Shown piece after piece: positions 40,521 through 53,799 of a stretch of 64,000 nucleotides of DNA. The notes under the pieces were generated by a model, which was not told the DNA's origin, did not search any database, and saw only the letters and a program-made list of their open reading frames with translations. The stretch lies in contig PTEX01000140.1 of the NCBI GenBank assembly GCA_003342815.1, positions 886,694-950,693 on the forward strand, given 5' to 3'. This stretch comes from Eudromia elegans (taxonomy: Eukaryota; Chordata; Aves; Tinamiformes; Tinamidae). Positions within the stretch are counted from its first letter, which is position 1. Each line of letters starts with the position of its first letter. A program made the position numbers and the translations under genes.

Positions 40521-42593
40521 TAGTTGATATCCTGTCATTTAAACTATGAGCCCTGTGCCTTATTGCCTGTGCAATCGCTTGCTAATTTAGCAGTCTTGCC
40601 TTCTCATGGCTGAGGAAATAGAAAATAATGTTACTTTAGTTATAGTGAAGAATGGGAAATATTTTAGTATTGAAATGAGATGTCCTCATAAATATCCTCT
40701 GGGTAGCTGATATTGGAGCAGCTCCAAAATAATTGGGTATCAAAAGAACAAAAATATTTGCCTTATATTTCTTTTTGGTATGGATTGTTGAAGGGATAAT
40801 TTTTGGAGCAGGCAGCTCCAGTCACTGATGCTCTATTACTTTTTTTTTCCCCCAGAAATAAAATTATGTCACATGTCACACATGTCACAATAGAGGGAAC
40901 AGAGAGTCAGGTCTGTCTCAGGAAGGAAAGACAGGTAGGATGATTTTCAGAAAGGACAGGTACATGTAAATGGTATGTGTTTGGTTGGATATAGAGTATT
41001 TTAGTTTGTATGAGAAGAGCAGGAAGGCCTGTGAAGAGATGAGGCAGGAAACAAGACAAAGGAAAGACTGTACGGGGAGCAGGAATGAAAAAAACATGTG
41101 ATGGGTTGCAGGAGGAGAAAAAGGACGCAAGGCCAACAAATGCTCAGAACGCTGGAAAAAAAAGTGCAATGTAGTAGAGATAAACTTCATTTTGAGCAAC
41201 AACAGGTGTTAGGAAGCACATAGGCAGAAAAAATATTGGTATTTCTATAAAGATTTATGGTTGAGTTATGGTAAAGTTTTATGGTTGAATTTCCTGAAAT
41301 TATTGTAATTATAATTTCTAATATTATCTTAGGAAATGTAACTATGGACATGGTTCACGGAAGCCAATTTGTTTTATATATTTTTATTCTCTTTGGAGTA
41401 AAAGTCTGAATTGGTGGGTCTACTTGATTTCCGGAAGATGGCCGAATTTTAACTGTGCAGGTACCTCTCAGAACTGGTATCTGTCAATTATCAGTGTTGC
41501 TCATGCAATTTTTAAAAGTCACATTTTCTTTCAGAAATTTAGACATGTTGGCCATGATAGTGATACTCTTGCAGATCTTAATTTGAGTAAAAGTGTACTC
41601 AATTGGTGGGTCATAGAAACTCTATTCAGCAGAGCAAAAAAATGTCAGTAACACTGATGTCTTTATCTGTGTTGTGAAGATATGAACAAAATCCCATACA
41701 TTTTCAAATCTTAGAAAAGTGGTAAGCAGCAGGTCAACTAACAGAAACACAACACATTTTAGGAAGGGATTTTGACACTCCTATTTATGTAATAAAGTGC
41801 CCCACCACCTGAAGGACTTGTTCTATACCTATTAAATTCATATCCTATGCTCTTAATAGGATAGCAGCATAAGACCCACTATTAGAACTAAAACTTGTTT
41901 TTGATATTTTTATAACTTTGTAAAGTCATCAAATTACAGTCTTCATTTTTTTCCTAATTTTTTGATATATAAATAATCAGAATTAAGAACTCCTCTCACT
42001 TCCCTGTTGCTAGCAAAGTATTGTGGTAACAACAGGAGAATAGACTGTGTGATTAAAACTGAGGCAAAGTGGATTTGCTGTGTGACTGATTCTCTGCCTG
42101 CCTGTGAGATGCTGAACAGGAATGTAGTCCTTCCTAATCATATCGTAGGTAGTGTGTCAGCCAACCAGCTGCAAACAAATCAATTATGTGTTTACATTCC
42201 AGGGGAATATTTTGGTGGCACTTTTCTTACACTGTAATTCTGCCTCTGTACTCAGAATATATCTGCCTTTGGGACTTTGACAGACTGAAATGTATTGTGA
42301 TTGTATATTACAGCACTAGAAATGAAGAGCTCTTCTTTTTAATTCCACTGAGGGCGCCTGGAATGATTAGACTCTAACTAGACAGTACTGAAACATGGCA
42401 GAAGCAATTCTTCACACCAGTGAATTAATATAGCCCCCTCTATATGACAGGTTTTCTTATGGGTGGATACATCCAGCACCTTGCAAGCAATGCTTGCTTT
42501 TAGTTTGCAGTGTGGGTGGAAGCAGTTTTGAAACCTTGTTTTCCAGCTAATAGGAAAATATGGTCAGCATTGAGTATGTTTGATAGATGTAAT

Positions 42594-44780
42594 CATGGAA
42601 TCATTGAATCATTGAATCATGGCTGGTAAAGACCTTCAAGATCATCGAGTCCAAATGTAAACCCTTTGACATCATACCTGCAAAACCATGTCCCTAAGTG
42701 CCTCAAATGCTCATTATCACATGATCTTAGAAAAAGTGAGGTAAAAGGGATTTCTGGAGATCATCTGCTCCAATATACTGCTCAAAGCAGAGCTACTGTC
42801 AAAGTTAGACCTTGTTGTTCAGGGCCTGTCCGGTCAAGTTTTGAATATCTCGAAGAACAGAGATCTTGCAACTGTTCTGGGCAGTTGTGGGTTTTTTTTG
42901 GTTTTTGTTTGTTTGTTTGGTTGGTTTTTTTAATATCAACTTGAAATTTTCCTTGATGGAGTTTGTCATGTTTACCCCTTGTCCCTTATCTGCCCACCTC
43001 TGAGAACAGTTTTGCTCTGTCTTTTCTAACACCTGTAATAGGTAGTGGAAGACATAGATTCCTCCCTTAGCCTTCCCAGGTTAAACAAGTCCTATTTCCA
43101 TAGCCTCTTCTGTTTCGTGTGCTTAAGTCGTTCAGCCTTTTTAGATGCCCTCCACCAAGAGCCTCTCAGGTTTGTCAATAGATGACTGACAATGGCAGAG
43201 TCTAAAGCTGGAGTCAGTGGTAAAGCTGCAGCCTCATGCGGAGTCAACAGAAATAATCACTTGACCTGTTGTCTGTGTTCTTGCTAGTGCAGCCCGATAT
43301 GCAGTTAAGCTTCACTGCTGGGAGGGCACGCTCTTATCTCATGTTCCAATTACTGTGTACCAAGTACTTTTTCTGTAAAGCTCCTCATTGGTCCAGTCAG
43401 GCCTTATTCTGCAGCATCATTATGAGGTTCATTCATTCTAAGTTCAAGACCTGGCATTTGTCTTCATGACTCTCATATACATTCGGAATTCAAATATTCC
43501 TGCAGCCTGTCTGCATTGCTTTGAACAATAGACTTGAGTGGATTGGTGGCTCCTCCCAGTGCGCTGACACCTACAAACCCATTGAAGATGCACTCTGTCC
43601 CATCAGTCAGGTCACTGACGAGGATTTTAAACAGTGTTGATCCTTGTAACCACTAGTAAGAGTAATGTCACCAGTAATCTGGTGTCAATTTGACTTCAAA
43701 CTGCCCTTTCAGCCTCTAGTACAGCCAGTTTTCTGGTCAAGTCTGTAGTCCACCTATCCAGAACATAGCACCTCAGTGGAGCTTTAATGGTACTGTGGGA
43801 AAGCCTTACTCAAGTCAAAATAAACAACTTCCACTGCTCTTCCATATCCATGTGGCAAATCGTCTTAACTCAGAAGGAAATCAAGTTGCTGAAGTATGAT
43901 TTACACCTTGTAAATTCATTCTCAGTAATTCCAGTTACCCTCCTGTCTTGTACCTGCAAAGGGTTTCCAGAGAGATTTGTTCCATAATTTTCCCAGAACT
44001 GACATGAGCCTTGCTAAGCTATAGTTTCCTAGATCCTTTCCTGTGCCTTTTTGAAGACGTACATGACATTTGCTTTCCTCCAGTCATCAGGAACCTCCCC
44101 CTGCCAGCATGATATATCAAAGCCAGGGAAGACTCACCAAGACATGAGTCAACTGCCTCATCAGCCTTGCCTGTGTCCCATCCAGGCCCAGGCACTTGCA
44201 TGCATACATCTTGCGAAGCAATCCCTAAACCAGTCTTTCTCTACCATGGGTAGTACATCTCTCCCCTCACTTCTGCCACTAAGCCCAGAGGCTGAGGAGG
44301 CTTAAAGCCAACCTTACCAGTGAAGACCAAAATAAATAAGGTATCTCGTACCTTAGCCTTTTCAGTGCCCTTTGTTAGGTTGCTCATCCCGTTCAGCTAC
44401 AAACTCTTATTTTCCTTGGCATTGCTTTGACTAATAATCAGCCAATTCTTTTTGCCTGCCACATCCAGGGCCGGTTTCAGCTCCAGATGATCTTTGGCTT
44501 TGCTCACCACGACATGCATGCCCAGGCAGCATTTCTGTTTTTCACGGGTAGCCTGCCTTCACGTCTGCCTCCTGAGCACTGTCTCTGCGTGCTGGGTCTC
44601 AATCAGGAGCTTCCCTGGGGTCAAGCTGGTCTCATGCCTTGCCTGCATTCTTTCTTGCAGATCAGAGTGGGCCATTCTGGCATTTTTGAGGAGCCAGCTA
44701 CACTGGACCCTCTTCCCTTTCACTACTGCTTCCCACAGGATCCTGCCTTCCAGGTCTCTGAATGAGTTGAAGGCTACTCT
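42594..44780 (-). mobile_element. CR1 LINE, older decayed copy
   Basis: The left end has three ATTGAATC/ATCATGG-type terminal repeats (42594-42623), followed by GGTAAAGACCTTCAAGATCA and TCGAGTCCAA, a variant CR1 3' end typical of another, older subfamily than the copy at 21987. Further right, the minus strand keeps recognisable reverse-transcriptase pieces, for example the antisense of the VFKK/ANV region around 44045-44100 (TTTGAAGACGTACATGACAT). Stops and frameshifts interrupt every frame, so it encodes nothing now. The right boundary is approximate. It lies in the intron after the second PDZ exon, antisense to FRMPD4. Confidence 0.85.
42891..42931 (+). repeat. G/T-rich simple repeat inside the old CR1 copy
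   Basis: Runs of T alternate with G as TTTG and TTGG units. It lies within the decayed CR1 at 42594-44780 and probably expanded after insertion. Confidence 0.85.
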
Positions 44781-45293
44781 TTAGCTTCGACTCCCTTTCC
44801 TTATTTCCCTTGAGAACTAGCATTGAACCATTTTGTGATCACTGCAGCAAATCAATGGACAATTGATATTCCAATGCAATATGTTTTTCTGTGATTGTAT
44901 TATCTCTTGTTGATTAGGTATATTTCATATTCACAACTTGAAGTGCTGAGGCTATTTTTACACAGTTTTTCTCAAATCTTTTTGTAAAGCCAAGAAATGA
45001 TTTGTCTTTATAATTGCAGAAGTGGAGGAGAAAATTAATCTAGTTTCAAAATACAGACACAAAGACCAGAGTCAGAGAAGAGCAAGAGTTGGGAATCTTG
45101 AACAAAAATATACATAAATGTTAAATGATAAGCCAGCCTTGAATTTTAAACACAGTTTAGTGTAATACAATATTTAATTGACTTCCAAATAAAAACAGCA
45201 GAAAATTTACTTAAGAGAACAGTCATGCTTTCAGTGTTAAAGGAAAAGAAAATGGAAAAGAAAATTTCTGCTAGACCCTGTTTTAATTCCACT

Positions 45294-45319
45294 CCCCCCA
45301 AAAAAAAGAAAAAAAAAAA
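45294..45319 (+). repeat. C6 then A-rich run
   Basis: Six C followed by eight A, a G, and eleven A, in an AT-rich region. Confidence 0.9.
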
Positions 45320-48300
45320 TCAGTTTGAGGAAAAGATTCAGAATTTGATCAAAAAATGTATCTGAAACTGACAATAAAATAAGTAGAAGTATTTCTTCAC
45401 ATCAGTTTCTTTTGCTTTGGTCCTACTCCCGTTAGCTCATTGTGAACTTTTTACACTTACAGGGTTAAAAATAGTTAGACTTTTTTTAAAGAAAGTCCCC
45501 TTTGGGTAACTTTTTTAATACATTAAAATGCTAGAAGATAAAAGGGAACACAAAACACAGAAATTTTCACATTATCTTTTTATTACTTTTTAATATTTTA
45601 ATTCTGTAATTAGAGCATGCCTTTTTACTACTTATTACTGAAAATAAACTTCCTTAAGCAGAAAACTGTATTGAAGCCGCCTCTGCAGACTCCAGGTAGT
45701 AATGATCAGTAAGGTAAAAGATTTTGCCTTTTTTTTTTTATGAACTATTTTTTTAAGACTGTTGTTATCGTAGGAGGTCTGAGGTCTAGAGATTATCAGG
45801 GATAATCATTATAAATATCACCTGTAGGTCATTCTCATCCATCTAATTTTTTTGGCCCTGCTTTAGTGGCAACACTTAATTAGCATTTGACTTGTCCTTT
45901 GAAAGTCAAGGTTACAGAGATACAGTATGGTTTGCAGACAAATTACATAAGCACTAATTATTTCTGGTAATGTTCAATGGCTTTTGCACTATATTGTACT
46001 TAACTGAGCTATTTTCAAGCAGAAACCCAGAAGTCATGTTAATGCTTTCCCTTAGAAAGACAAGTTTCATTTATAAGAATCACTGATAGCTGCATCACTG
46101 AAGTGTTGTATTCAAGAAGAAAGGTTACTGAATTGGGGAAAAGAAGAAACAAGTCCGGTTTTGAAAATCAAGGCATAGAGCAAGCAAACAATAATTCAAT
46201 AAAAATTCAATACAAAGATGCATTTATTTGAAGTATGGACTATTCAGCATTGTAGCAGGAGATCCTTATCTTCTTTTTATTGTATTCCCAATACAGATTC
46301 TGTGATTTAAAGTTTTTCACACATGTTTTATAGTTAGTACTTGGAGATAACATTAATGTCATTTCACAGTGTAGCAATATCTGCATATAGGAAGGTAAGC
46401 ATCACTGCAAAACTAACATATAAAGTATAGCATTGTATCAGGTAAATGATTCCAAATATTTGGAAGTTCTTTTATTTCACTGTAACTAGTCTTTTTAAAA
46501 GTTGCATCTTAATAGTTAGGAATAACTATAACCCACCCAAAATTCCTTTAAAACACATGAAGAAATATATTTAAAGCTGCCTCATATTGTGTTTATAAAT
46601 ATCTCTACAACATGACTGTCTCACATGGTATTCTTAGATTGAAACAAGGATGCATTAGTCTGTCAGGGTTTCAAGATCTTTAAAATGTCTTTGTATTCAG
46701 GAAGATGTTTTACTAAAATTTAAGTGATACACAGATACACTGTTTAGTACCTGAAATAAAGTCTGGATAAAGTAGTACTTCACTTGAAGTAGTTGTCTAG
46801 ACTCCCTTTGCTGCCTGTGGGGAGAGACTGGCACTTGAAAACAGTGATGCCTCTGTCTTAGATACTTGTCTTACGTTGGAGTAAACCTCCTCTGCATTGA
46901 CTAAAGAAGGAGCATAGAGAACTTGCTTAAAATAGAAACCTGATTTCTAGGTTACAAATTAGGATAAAGTAATTCCGTTCCTTGAAACAGTAAATTAGTG
47001 TTTGGCTTCCTGTGGAACTCCACTAAAAGATTTTAATTGCAAAGCTTGAACTGAAAATGGTGAAATTCATCAAGCAGTATTCTTTCTTATTGACTGTATT
47101 TTCTGTTTAAGAGAAATGGCTCAAAAAAAATTCTGAAATGACTCTAGCTTTGGCAAGTTAATGTCTTTTTGTCAGAAATGAGGAAGATTCTTTCAATTTT
47201 ACAGTAACATTTTTGTTTTAATTTTGCATTACTGTAAGACTAAAGAAAAAAACCTTCAGGGTATCAGGCTGTGTATTGTGTTGTAAGTGCTGCCATGGTT
47301 TTAATCATTACTGACCCTTCTCACCATCGCAGTGGAGTTGCTGATATTAGACTCTGTGTGTTTCAGGGGACCAGCATGCTTGCATGTATCATCAGAGCTA
47401 ATTGTAAAGCAAAAATGAGCTCAGCGGCAGTTTCTGCCATCTTCTTCTTCTTAGAGAAGCTGTAAAGATCAGTTTTCCAATGTAGTTTCTACCTTCATAC
47501 TTAAACTATTTCACATATTGGATCACCAATCAATCTTGGTGAATTTAATATTAAAGACATTCTTTCTTCATCACCATTGCAGAGGAAAACAAGTATATTA
47601 ATCCATACCCATGAAACTGCTTAGCAACTGAGAATCTTGAAATCTTCGTTTCCTGAAATGGCACTTGTGTACATGCAAACGTTTTCTTCTGAAGGAACTC
47701 AACTATGCTTCTTCCAGTTCAGCTATGCTTTTTTATAAATCCAGAAGCTATAGCTTTCAAGTACTGACACTGTGACTTAGTAGTGTTTTGTTGTTTAGAT
47801 ACCTACTGCTGAACAGAGAGACCAAAGTCTCTATAGATGGTAGGATTTTTACCAATGACATCAATAGCTACCAAATCAACTAGCCCAAGGACAGAGCCAG
47901 CAGTCAAGAGTGTAGGAACTCAGTCCCTGGCTGATTGAAGGAATATTGTTGAACATATGTCTTCTCCTCTGGGGAGAGGAGGTGATTTCTGCAATGTATT
48001 TTAGGTAGTTCAAACTAATTGCTGCAATTTAACTTTAGAAACTCAAATTCAACCTTGTCTAATTTACACTCGTTCTTGGCTGAAATCATGAGGTGGCAGT
48101 GCTTTCAGACTTGAGCTAGTTTATTTAGAGCTAAATCAGTTCTCTTTTCATTTTAGTCATTGATCAAGACAGATTTGGGCTCAATAGTTCAAATATTCAG
48201 AATGGTCAGCACTTAATCTATAAGCTTAGTACTTAGTTTACAAGCTTCTTTTCCAAGAAGATGGTTATCAAGATGGTTTACCAAGATGGATAACTAACTT

Positions 48301-51300
48301 TATCAAGTCTGTGGTCTTTGAAATTTCAGTTTGGTGTGTCGTGCAGTTGAAGCGTTATGTCGTCATCTTACCATGCTACCCTCTGGAAAGAGAAGTCACC
48401 CATGCTGAGTCTCAGGTCAGCTGCTCCAAAACAAGTTGCTTTATGGGAGGTGAGCGTAGCGCTATGGACAGCTGTGCCCAGAGACAAAGGAACTCAATGA
48501 AATGCCTTCTTCAGATGTGGATCAGCAAAGGTAGTTCTCATTAGATTGTTCTGACAAGCAAAGTTACTACTTCTCATAAAACTAAACGAAAGTATTGGCT
48601 TCTGTATGCAGGGAATTTACTTGGAGGTCAGGTACACTGAGGTTAAAGTTTCCAAGTAATCAACTCCTTACAAAGGCATAGACCTGAACATCCAGCTTTT
48701 TTAATATTATGAATTAGCCGTTCCATGTGATGGATTTCTTCTACATTGCACGGTGTGCAATACCTGTTGATCCCTCTTTGTGCTGTGTACATCAAAGTGT
48801 TGATGCACAAAAGAAGTGTACACCACATGATTGTTTCCTGTTGGGACAGTACCAGAAGGTACCTAAAAACATCATGTGCTGTGCTTGAGGAGGGGAATGT
48901 AAAAGAAGAGTTGTGAAAATACAAACATGTTTTGTTTTCTCTCTTCTGACTCTATTATCAGTTTCTTTTTGGATGCTATTTCCAAATCAGTAAATGATTA
49001 TTTTGAAGAAGACAGCCTTCCACATCGTCCTGTTGGTACTTGAGTATTCTGTGGCTTGTGTGGATGCCTTGAGCGTGTTAGTACTGGACAGCTACACCTA
49101 TACAAGGCAAGTGCTGTGATATGGAGCAGTTTAATCGTCAAAAAGAAGAAAAGAAAGAGGAAAACAAAAAGATTGCAACGGCTTCAGGAGCGTGCGTAGA
49201 AAGCCTTGTGCAGAATGATTTCTAGGCTTGGAGGAGAAATATGGACTGTTAGGAGAGGATCATGCTGTGGAACTAGAAATGGCAGCAAAGAGTGACCATA
49301 AAGGGTGAAGATGACAATGGTACCTTCAGCATGATGTGCACAAAAGTTACAAAGCACATTTGCCCTTACAGGCGTGTGTGGATGTCCTCATCAGGAAGTT
49401 TGCAGTTCCCTCATGAAGCTGGTCTGTTGCCAACTCATTCAGTATATACACATTAACTGCTGAAGCTATCGTCATGGAAAACATTGCCATTATCAAGGAG
49501 ATGTGACAGTTGCCTGAATATAAAGGCTGCAATGCTTGTGCTAAACCTGAGGCATTTCCAAATACCTTTCTCCACAAGCAAAACTGTATTCTTGCTATTT
49601 AAATTTTTACGGTTTTTGACTACAAATGAAATGGACACAATGTTAGGATTTTCAGCAATTCTTAATCTGATTTTCATAATGAAATATGAGCAATGATAAC
49701 ATCAGTATTCCCTTTTATCCTGAGACAGTGCTGGACATGAATATCAAATAAATAGGCAGGCATCTGTTGTCCAGATAGCTTCTGAATGACAGTGAAATAT
49801 GTCTTTAGAAGACTTGAAAGTTAGATGGCAGTATCAAGCAAAAGGCAAGTATTTACTAGAAATTATACCCAAACACTGTGCTTTCTGAAACAGAGACAGC
49901 AAAGGGGATGTCACGAGCTAGGAGGCACACATGAGCGTTTGATGGTTCCTGCAGGTTATATCTGGAGAGTTGAGTCTGCTGCAGGCACCTTGTGTCAGGA
50001 AAAGATGAAAAGATTATCTCCTGTTTAAGGAATGATGGTTTGGGGATGACAGCTTTATATGCCCCAGAGCTCGTAGGGAGTTTAAAAGATAACTTCAAAC
50101 TATTGTGAGAGAAGGGTGAAAAGATTGTGACCGATTTGTAGTGTGTTTTGTATCTTCATGGATATGAAGTATTCTCTGAGTTCAGCTGTTAGTTGCAGAG
50201 TAGCTCCTGGCAGTGTCTCTTTTTGAAGGGTTCTGTGTATTTTGCAAAACCCCATTCTTCGTCAGTTTGGAGAAGGCAAAATTAGCCATGTCTTCTTTAA
50301 AGCACAAGGAGAATGAATGGTGCAGAAATTAATAGCTTTTAAAATATTTTCACCCATGAAATTGAAAAAGATGAAAGGAATAAATGGAATTCTAGACCTT
50401 TGTCATTGGTGTGGATTAAAAAATCTTAGGACATGACATGCTGAGAGTTGTTGTAATCCCATATTTGGAGTAAAGAAAGCTGTGTATTCCCTATGAAGGG
50501 GCATTAGCAGAGTCTGAAAGGAGAAGGAAATTGGGAGAGTATCTAACTGGGAAAAAGGTGAACCCCTCCTGAGAGCAGTGCCATGGAGAGCTGTGGTAGC
50601 TTTCAGTCCCGCTGGCAGTGTCCGGTGTAGTGGTCAGAGGTGTTTTTCTGCCAGCTCTCTACTTAACGCAGTGCCTCCTTTCTTGACCTCCTGGCTTTCT
50701 TACTCACTTACTTAAAATCTCTGCACATTATTTCTCATCTTGCTTCCAGACTTCCCCTCTTTCTGGTCAAGTTCACCATGCTGTGAAGGTGATTTTATGA
50801 GTTCTGTAATAGGAAGCTGACTCAGGAGTTCCTGAAGGCGGCAGGACCTTTCTGCTGCTCTCTGGCTTGCAGAATTACTTTTTAGTAACATACTTCCTAT
50901 TTACCTAGTAGACTCTATTTAATTTAGCCAGTGAAATTTGATGTAGTGCTCATGAAACTCTTTGTGTCCAGAAAGGCATGACTGGTTGCTTGAGGTGGCC
51001 CTCCCTCCTAACATGAGGGTGCAGCTTCCATGGTTTCTTCTGAACTTCTGCATCCTCTTACTGCTCTGGCATTAATATCTGTTAGTCAGCTTGCGCAGGG
51101 GTGACAGTGCTTGACATCAGTAGCTTATGGTTTGCCACTGTAGCTGGGGAATCACAACAAGAATACAGAGATGAGATGTGCATGAATCCTACTCTGACAA
51201 AACTTTACCAATCCAAACCTTGATTCCAAATGTCTAGATTTACTGCTCAATCAGAAGGATTTTATTAAGCCTGAATCACCCTCCTTAGTCCCTAAACTTA

Positions 51301-51399
51301 CATTGCATTCAATTATTACACTGATTGAGATGACTTTCAGGCATAGTGAAAGATCAAAGGCTGGAAAACAAAACCAAACAATCCCCTCTTCTCCTTCCA

Positions 51400-51420
51400 C
51401 CCCCCCCCCCCAAAAAAAAA
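51400..51420 (+). repeat. C12-A9 homopolymer junction
   Basis: Twelve C (51400-51411) are directly followed by nine A. The polypyrimidine lead-in starts near 51382. Length is likely to vary between individuals and between sequencing reads. Confidence 0.95.
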
Positions 51421-53239
51421 GACATAAAACTCTTCAAAAAATTAATGAAAAAGTGCTAAAACTGGTAGAAAAATAAATGGCTAGAATAAGTTTATTTTTA
51501 TAAAATACAAAATGCTTTAAGTGGCACTTTCACATGTGGCAACTGACGGATGCTAGTTTATTGCAAGCAGCATGTGTAAAAGGAAGTGAGGGAAAAGCAT
51601 AATCTGAAGTTCAGGTTTTTTAACAGCAACAACTGTAGGAGTCACGAGGTTTGATCACTCTGCTGAAGTCTTTGTTCCATATGTTGCCTTGCTGCTTAGA
51701 ATTCTTTTCTGTATGTCTTTATAATGTGCCTGAAATCTAAAAGGAAAATATAATGTTCCTAATTGCTTAGCAAGAATAGTAACAGCAGCTCTTATTTTCA
51801 GAGGACAGTAAAAATTAAAATTACTCATTGAGTTTACAATCCACTTTCTCTTTAATTCCTTATCCTATGTCATTGTCTACACTGCTCCAGCTTTACTTAG
51901 ATATTTTCAGTTTGCAACTAAAAATAGGCCTTTGTTCTGTATTTTATCTGAAATTCTTTTTTAAGAATTTCTTTTTTTCAGTTTGTTCTCAAAGCTGTTA
52001 ATTAAATATTAGAACAAATGCTTTAGTAAAGATAGCATTTTTTTCTTGTAAGTGTTGAAGCAATTTCTTAGTGTTGTACACCAATTATAATCTTGTTACT
52101 CTGTCCAGCAGGCTTGTTCAGTTTATTAATAATTCATACAAACTGGCATGGGTTTAAAGGAGGAAATATATCACATAGTGACATAAGAGAGTGAAGGAAA
52201 GCTCAACACACATTTTTGCTGCAATATTTCTTGGAGAGTGAGAAGACTGTAGTATTTATGCTATTATATATGTAGGTTATCTTAAGAATACGTAATTTTT
52301 ATGGACATTTATTGGACAAACAGTATATCATAAGCATACAGAATGTCTTCTGCAAATGTGTATATGCATTTGCATATGTCCATATGTATATGCAGAAAGA
52401 GGGGAATGTGATGCATGAAGCCATTATTATCATGGATTTGGGATGTATGCGTTATTTAGAAATGACAGTCTGAACTTAAGCATCTCCTTTAAATCAAAAC
52501 TTTCTTATCATGACAGTATGTGCAGTTTGTACTTCCTATATATTACAATAAAATTGCTTTAGAGAGTTTTGAAATATTTATTTGAAATATTTCCTTTATC
52601 TGTTCCTAAAATTGTGATAAATAAAATGCAAATTCTGCAATGACACTGATTCTCTCCAGCACTAGAAACTCATGCCACACTTCCATTTTACTAGGAAAAT
52701 ACATATTACAACAGTGAATGATGTGAACATAGATCTTTTTAAACCCTTATCATTTGATAAATGTTACTAGTTTTACATTTTTTAGAATGTTATGTTCATA
52801 GAATATGCAAGTTTATCTACTCATGTATGTATGAATAGCTTATATTTTTGAAAAAAAAAATACATAATTGATTTATTCTCTTTGGCTGTAGCATAATGAG
52901 GTTTCATGGACATTTTCTATGAGGGAAAATAGATGTCAGGGATATTTCCCATGGGAAATGCAGAAATAAGATTGCCTTGGAGGCAGTGGGTCCCAAGGGA
53001 GACTGTGGGTGTCACTTGCCTTTAGCAGCCAGGCAGCAACAGCTAGAGCTCAAACTTCTGTGAGATGCTGGGGAGTTCAGGAAGACAGTTAGGATGTTAG
53101 TGTGATTTCAGAGCATAATTGACACTTCAGCTGACGAAGTAAAAGTATCAGTATTTTACAATATATTCTTCCAGTTGGAGCAAAAAATAATATTTTTGCA
53201 AGTCCCTGTCCTCCATTACCATGAAGTAAAACCTTCCTT

Positions 53240-53799
53240 CATCTTTCCAGTGTTCTGGTGGTGTACACAGGGGTGCAGTGGACTCCCTTGCAATCCCTGG
53301 AGTTTACTAGGGAACAATTTTTGAGGTTGTATGCTTTGGTAGGCTGCTGCTGGGGGCTAGGAAACCTGCTGGGGATGTCTCGCTGTCCAAGTGCACTGAT
53401 GTCCATGAGGGACTTCCTGGGCAGGTTCTGCCCGTTCAGGAGCTGAGCACTGCTCTTTCTGCGCGTGCTGCTGCGGGCTGGAAAGACATGAGCTTGTGGC
53501 CCCTGTCAAGGGGCAGATGCAGTGTGTGGCTGCAGCTCTCCAGGCCAAAATCAAGTGCCATAACAAGTAGCAACACTGCCTGGCATTGCCTCAGCATGCT
53601 TTCTCCAATGTCATTTGAGGCCACTAAAGGCTGTAGAAATCCTACGCTTGCTACACAGACCTGTTCTGATTCAGCAGCCATTTAAACTCACTGTGCTGGA
53701 AGCTTTGCCTAATAACAGATTGCTTCGTGGCATGGGCTGCTGCAGCCAGCTGGGCAGTTCTGGGCAACACACTTTGAAGCATGTGGCCATGGCAAAAAT
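53240..53799. other. GC-richer unclassified segment next to the old CR1 copy
   Basis: This stretch is richer in GC than its surroundings and directly precedes the recognisable CR1 sequence. It might be the more 5' part of the same element, too decayed to see, or an unrelated insertion. Open frames of 60-80 residues occur on both strands and show no recognisable domain. Confidence 0.3.

Larger units (their letters stand above)
44781..53239. other. AT-rich intronic stretch, no gene seen
   Basis: The interval has very low GC content for several kilobases (44.8-47.3 kb in particular has almost no open frame over 60 codons). Only homopolymer runs and short AT-rich quasi-palindromic words (about 52356-52397) were noticed. 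Confidence 0.7.
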